Below are positions 62,010 through 64,000 of a DNA stretch of 64,000 nucleotides, piece after piece. How positions within the stretch are numbered: position 1 is the first letter of the stretch; every line of letters begins with the position of its first letter. The notes beneath the pieces were generated by a model that did not search any database, was not told the DNA's origin, and was given only the letters and a program-made list of their open reading frames with translations. Source of the stretch: Paludibacteraceae bacterium (GTDB taxonomy: Bacteria > Bacteroidota > Bacteroidia > Bacteroidales > Paludibacteraceae). The stretch lies in NCBI GenBank assembly GCA_024689005.1, contig JAILDU010000043.1, positions 16,017-80,016 of the forward strand. Reading direction: 5' to 3'. A program made the translations under genes and the position numbers.

Positions 62010-63754
62010 TACTTGAGATAATTATCCTTCAAGGAACAGGTTCTGTTGAGCACGAGTTTCTCGGCTGTCGTGTCCGGATCAACAACGAAATAGCCTTGTT
62101 TGAGAAGCTGGTAGTGGTTCTCTTGGGCGATTCCATTGACGATAATAGGAGCGTGTAGTTCGCTACGCAGTGCGCCCTCCACCTTAATGTTCTTCACAAT
62201 CAGGCTATCCGGGTTGAGTAACTCGCGGAAATCTCCTTCTTCAGCACTTGGATTTTCTACAGCAAAGAGTCGGTCATACAAGCGTGCTTCGGCATCAATA
62301 CATGAATTGCATTCAACCCAGTTGATGGTAGCTTTTGTCTTGCGGTTACCACCTTCGGTACCTGATTTGGAATTCGGATCGTAGGTGGCATAGACGGTAG
62401 TGATATTGCCGTTAGCATCCTTGTCGCAGCCTATAGCCTGGATGATATAACTATTCTTGAGACGTACTTCGCGTCCGCCCGGAGAGAGACGATAGAACTT
62501 GTTGTCTGCTTCCTCCAGGAAGTCGCCGCGTTCGATCCACAACTCGCGTCCAAAACGAATCTCGCGTGTGCCAAGATCTTCGATTCCATCGATATTTTCT
62601 GCAGTCAGCGTCTCGCCTTCACCATTATAGTTGGTGATGATGAGTTTAACCGGATCAAAGATAGCGCAGACACGCGGAGCAGTTTCTTTGAGTGCTTCGC
62701 GGATAGTGTGTTCGAGTAGTCCTTGGTCAATCATTCCTTCGACCTTGGTATAACCGATACGATCCATGAAATCGCGAATAGCCTTAGGCGTATAACCACG
62801 ACGACGCAGACCACATACGGTCGGCATGCGCGGATCGTCCCAACCGGCTACAAGTCCTTCCTTAACTAACTGGAGCATCTTACGCTTGGACATCACAGTA
62901 TTGGTGATGTTGAGGCGGTTGAACTCGCGCTGTTTCGGACGATAGTTAGGTCCGTAAGGTGACAGCCCGGCGAAATTCTCTCCTGAAATCTGATCTATGA
63001 AATAGTCGTACAACGGGCGGTGCACTTCAAACTCCAATGTGCAGATAGAGTGGGTTACACCCTCAAAATAGTCAGATTGTCCGTGTGCAAAGTCGTACAT
63101 CGGGTACACATTCCATTTGCGACCAGTGCGGTGGTGAGGATGCGTAGTAATGATACGGTACATGATTGGGTCACGGAAGTGCATATTCGGGTTAGCCATG
63201 TCAATCTTAGCACGAAGAACCATTTTTCCGTCTTCTATCTCACCGCGTTGCATGGCTTCAAAGAGACGCAGGTTCTCCTCGATAGGGCGGTCGCGATAAG
63301 GCGAAGCAACACCCGGTTCGGTCGGAGTGCCTTTTTGCTCAGCGATTTGCTCTGCTGTCTGTTCGTCCACATAGGCCTTGCCTTCTTTAATAAAACGGAT
63401 AGCGAGGTCGTAGAGTTGCTGGAAATAATCGGAGGCATAATAGATATTGCCCCACTTAAATCCCAACCAAGCGATGTCCTGTTGGATGGAATCGACGTAT
63501 TCAACGTCTTCTTTGACCGGGTTGGTGTCATCGAAACGCAGGTTGCAGACACCATTGTATTTCTCAGCGATGCCGAAGTCCATGCAGATGGCCTTGACGT
63601 GGCCGATGTGCAGGTAGCCATTCGGCTCCGGCGGGAAACGGGTCTGGATACGTCCGTCGTTCACTCCCTCCGAGAGGTCTTTCTCCACAATCTGCTCAAT
63701 GAAGTTGAGCGATTTTTCTTCTTTGCCTTCAATAGGCATGTTTGTTTCTTCCAT
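62009..63754 (-). CDS. glnS: Glutaminyl-tRNA synthetase
   Basis: 581 residues. Class I synthetase for tRNA-Gln. 'RFPPEPNGYLHIGHVKAICMDFG' (about 38-60) has the HIGH motif. 'VMSKRKMLQLV' (near 288) is the KMSKS-type loop. The C-terminal two-barrel anticodon domain runs from about 340 to 560. Length is in the usual range. A second ATG five codons in (63739) is an alternative start. It leads a five-gene operon with the HsdR_N, HD, CPBP-like and membrane protein genes. Confidence 0.97.
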   Translation of the reverse strand: MEETNMPIEGKEEKSLNFIEQIVEKDLSEGVNDGRIQTRFPPEPNGYLHIGHVKAICMDFGIAEKYNGVCNLRFDDTNPVKEDVEYVDSIQQDIAWLGFKWGNIYYASDYFQQLYDLAIRFIKEGKAYVDEQTAEQIAEQKGTPTEPGVASPYRDRPIEENLRLFEAMQRGEIEDGKMVLRAKIDMANPNMHFRDPIMYRIITTHPHHRTGRKWNVYPMYDFAHGQSDYFEGVTHSICTLEFEVHRPLYDYFIDQISGENFAGLSPYGPNYRPKQREFNRLNITNTVMSKRKMLQLVKEGLVAGWDDPRMPTVCGLRRRGYTPKAIRDFMDRIGYTKVEGMIDQGLLEHTIREALKETAPRVCAIFDPVKLIITNYNGEGETLTAENIDGIEDLGTREIRFGRELWIERGDFLEEADNKFYRLSPGGREVRLKNSYIIQAIGCDKDANGNITTVYATYDPNSKSGTEGGNRKTKATINWVECNSCIDAEARLYDRLFAVENPSAEEGDFRELLNPDSLIVKNIKVEGALRSELHAPIIVNGIAQENHYQLLKQGYFVVDPDTTAEKLVLNRTCSLKDNYLK

Positions 63755-63770
63755 ATATGTAAGTATTTAA

Positions 63771-64000
63771 TTATTCGTAATATTCAATGACTCGTTCGGT
63801 AGTCGTTTTCGCAACTTTATGAGTGACTCCCTTTAGTATTAACCAATTGTCATATTTATCAAATTTAGAGTATTGCGCACTCATATTTGTTGATTCCATT
63901 TTAATTATATTTCCATTCTTATCAGCAGTATATTTTACGTTCCACGTCTTACCTTCTTTATCAGTAGCACGCTCTGTATAGCTTCCGTTGGGGTAGTATA
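63771..64000 (-). CDS. C-terminal part of an unrecognised protein (5' end outside window)
   Basis: On the - strand a frame is open from the window edge to a TAA at 63773-63771, giving 76 residues. They begin 'YYPNGSYTERATDKEGKTW' and include 'YSKFDKYDNWLILKG' and 'TTERVIEYYE' at the end. The pattern of 'G' turns, 'YDNW' and a final 'R.I.YY' resembles beta-hairpin repeats in lipoproteins with YD/RHS-like or MORN-like ends. It ends 16 nt before the glnS start, so it could be on the same transcript. No family is assigned. Confidence 0.65.
   Translation of the reverse strand, partial: YYPNGSYTERATDKEGKTWNVKYTADKNGNIIKMESTNMSAQYSKFDKYDNWLILKGVTHKVAKTTTERVIEYYE

Overview
The window looks like a chromosomal segment of a Bacteroidota bacterium, most likely an uncultured Bacteroidales. 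Supporting signs are promoters of the TTG-N20-TAnnTTTG type instead of sigma-70 boxes, a SusC-type receptor, a TonB receptor paired with a DUF4249 lipoprotein, eukaryote-like GT3 glycogen synthase, archaeal/eukaryal-type prolyl-tRNA synthetase, DUF4827, OmpA proteins, and secreted proteins ending in what look like type IX secretion (T9SS) C-terminal sorting regions. No assignment below order is possible from the sequence alone.

Positions 1-27,900 form a surface-protein locus. Five large secreted proteins (a partial one at the left edge, then 3285, 1620, 1058 and 1094 residues) are built of jelly-roll 'cleaved adhesin/choice-of-anchor' modules, fibronectin III-like modules and GCDSI repeats. 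They alternate with three outer-membrane barrel proteins, two of which end in a peptidoglycan-binding OmpA domain. The two giant genes share a promoter module with identical internal spacing. UUCG-type or GC-rich hairpins separate the units.

Positions 27,900-30,200 are an accessory-looking island: a small unknown ORF and a solitary DUF3987 gene, surrounded by palindromes, an inverted repeat and short-period repeat arrays.

Positions 30,200-47,860 are dense housekeeping and envelope genes on the + strand: a PRiA4_ORF3-like protein, miaA, a PKD lipoprotein, glycogen synthase, a C69 dipeptidase, a SurA-like chaperone pair, an OstA/LptA-like protein, a small barrel, dnaG, a radical SAM protein, a glycosyltransferase, and a TonB receptor with its DUF4249 lipoprotein. 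tRNA-Glu and rpsT follow, then a SusC-like receptor without SusD.

Positions 51,680-57,960 hold an NlpC/P60 endopeptidase, a PhoH ATPase and an operon rfbA - FKBP-like lipoprotein - DUF4827 - glmM - surE - small membrane protein. From 58,010 to the end all genes are on the - strand: proS, and an operon glnS - HsdR_N protein - HD hydrolase - CPBP-like protein - membrane protein. A partial gene runs off the right edge.

The most unusual signal is not in the genes. At least nine loci carry arrays of a degenerate 7-nt period, three of them inside coding sequence (two in signal peptides, one before a sorting tail). Four intergenic regions carry 10/11-nt-period arrays, and two of those end in the same conserved tail.
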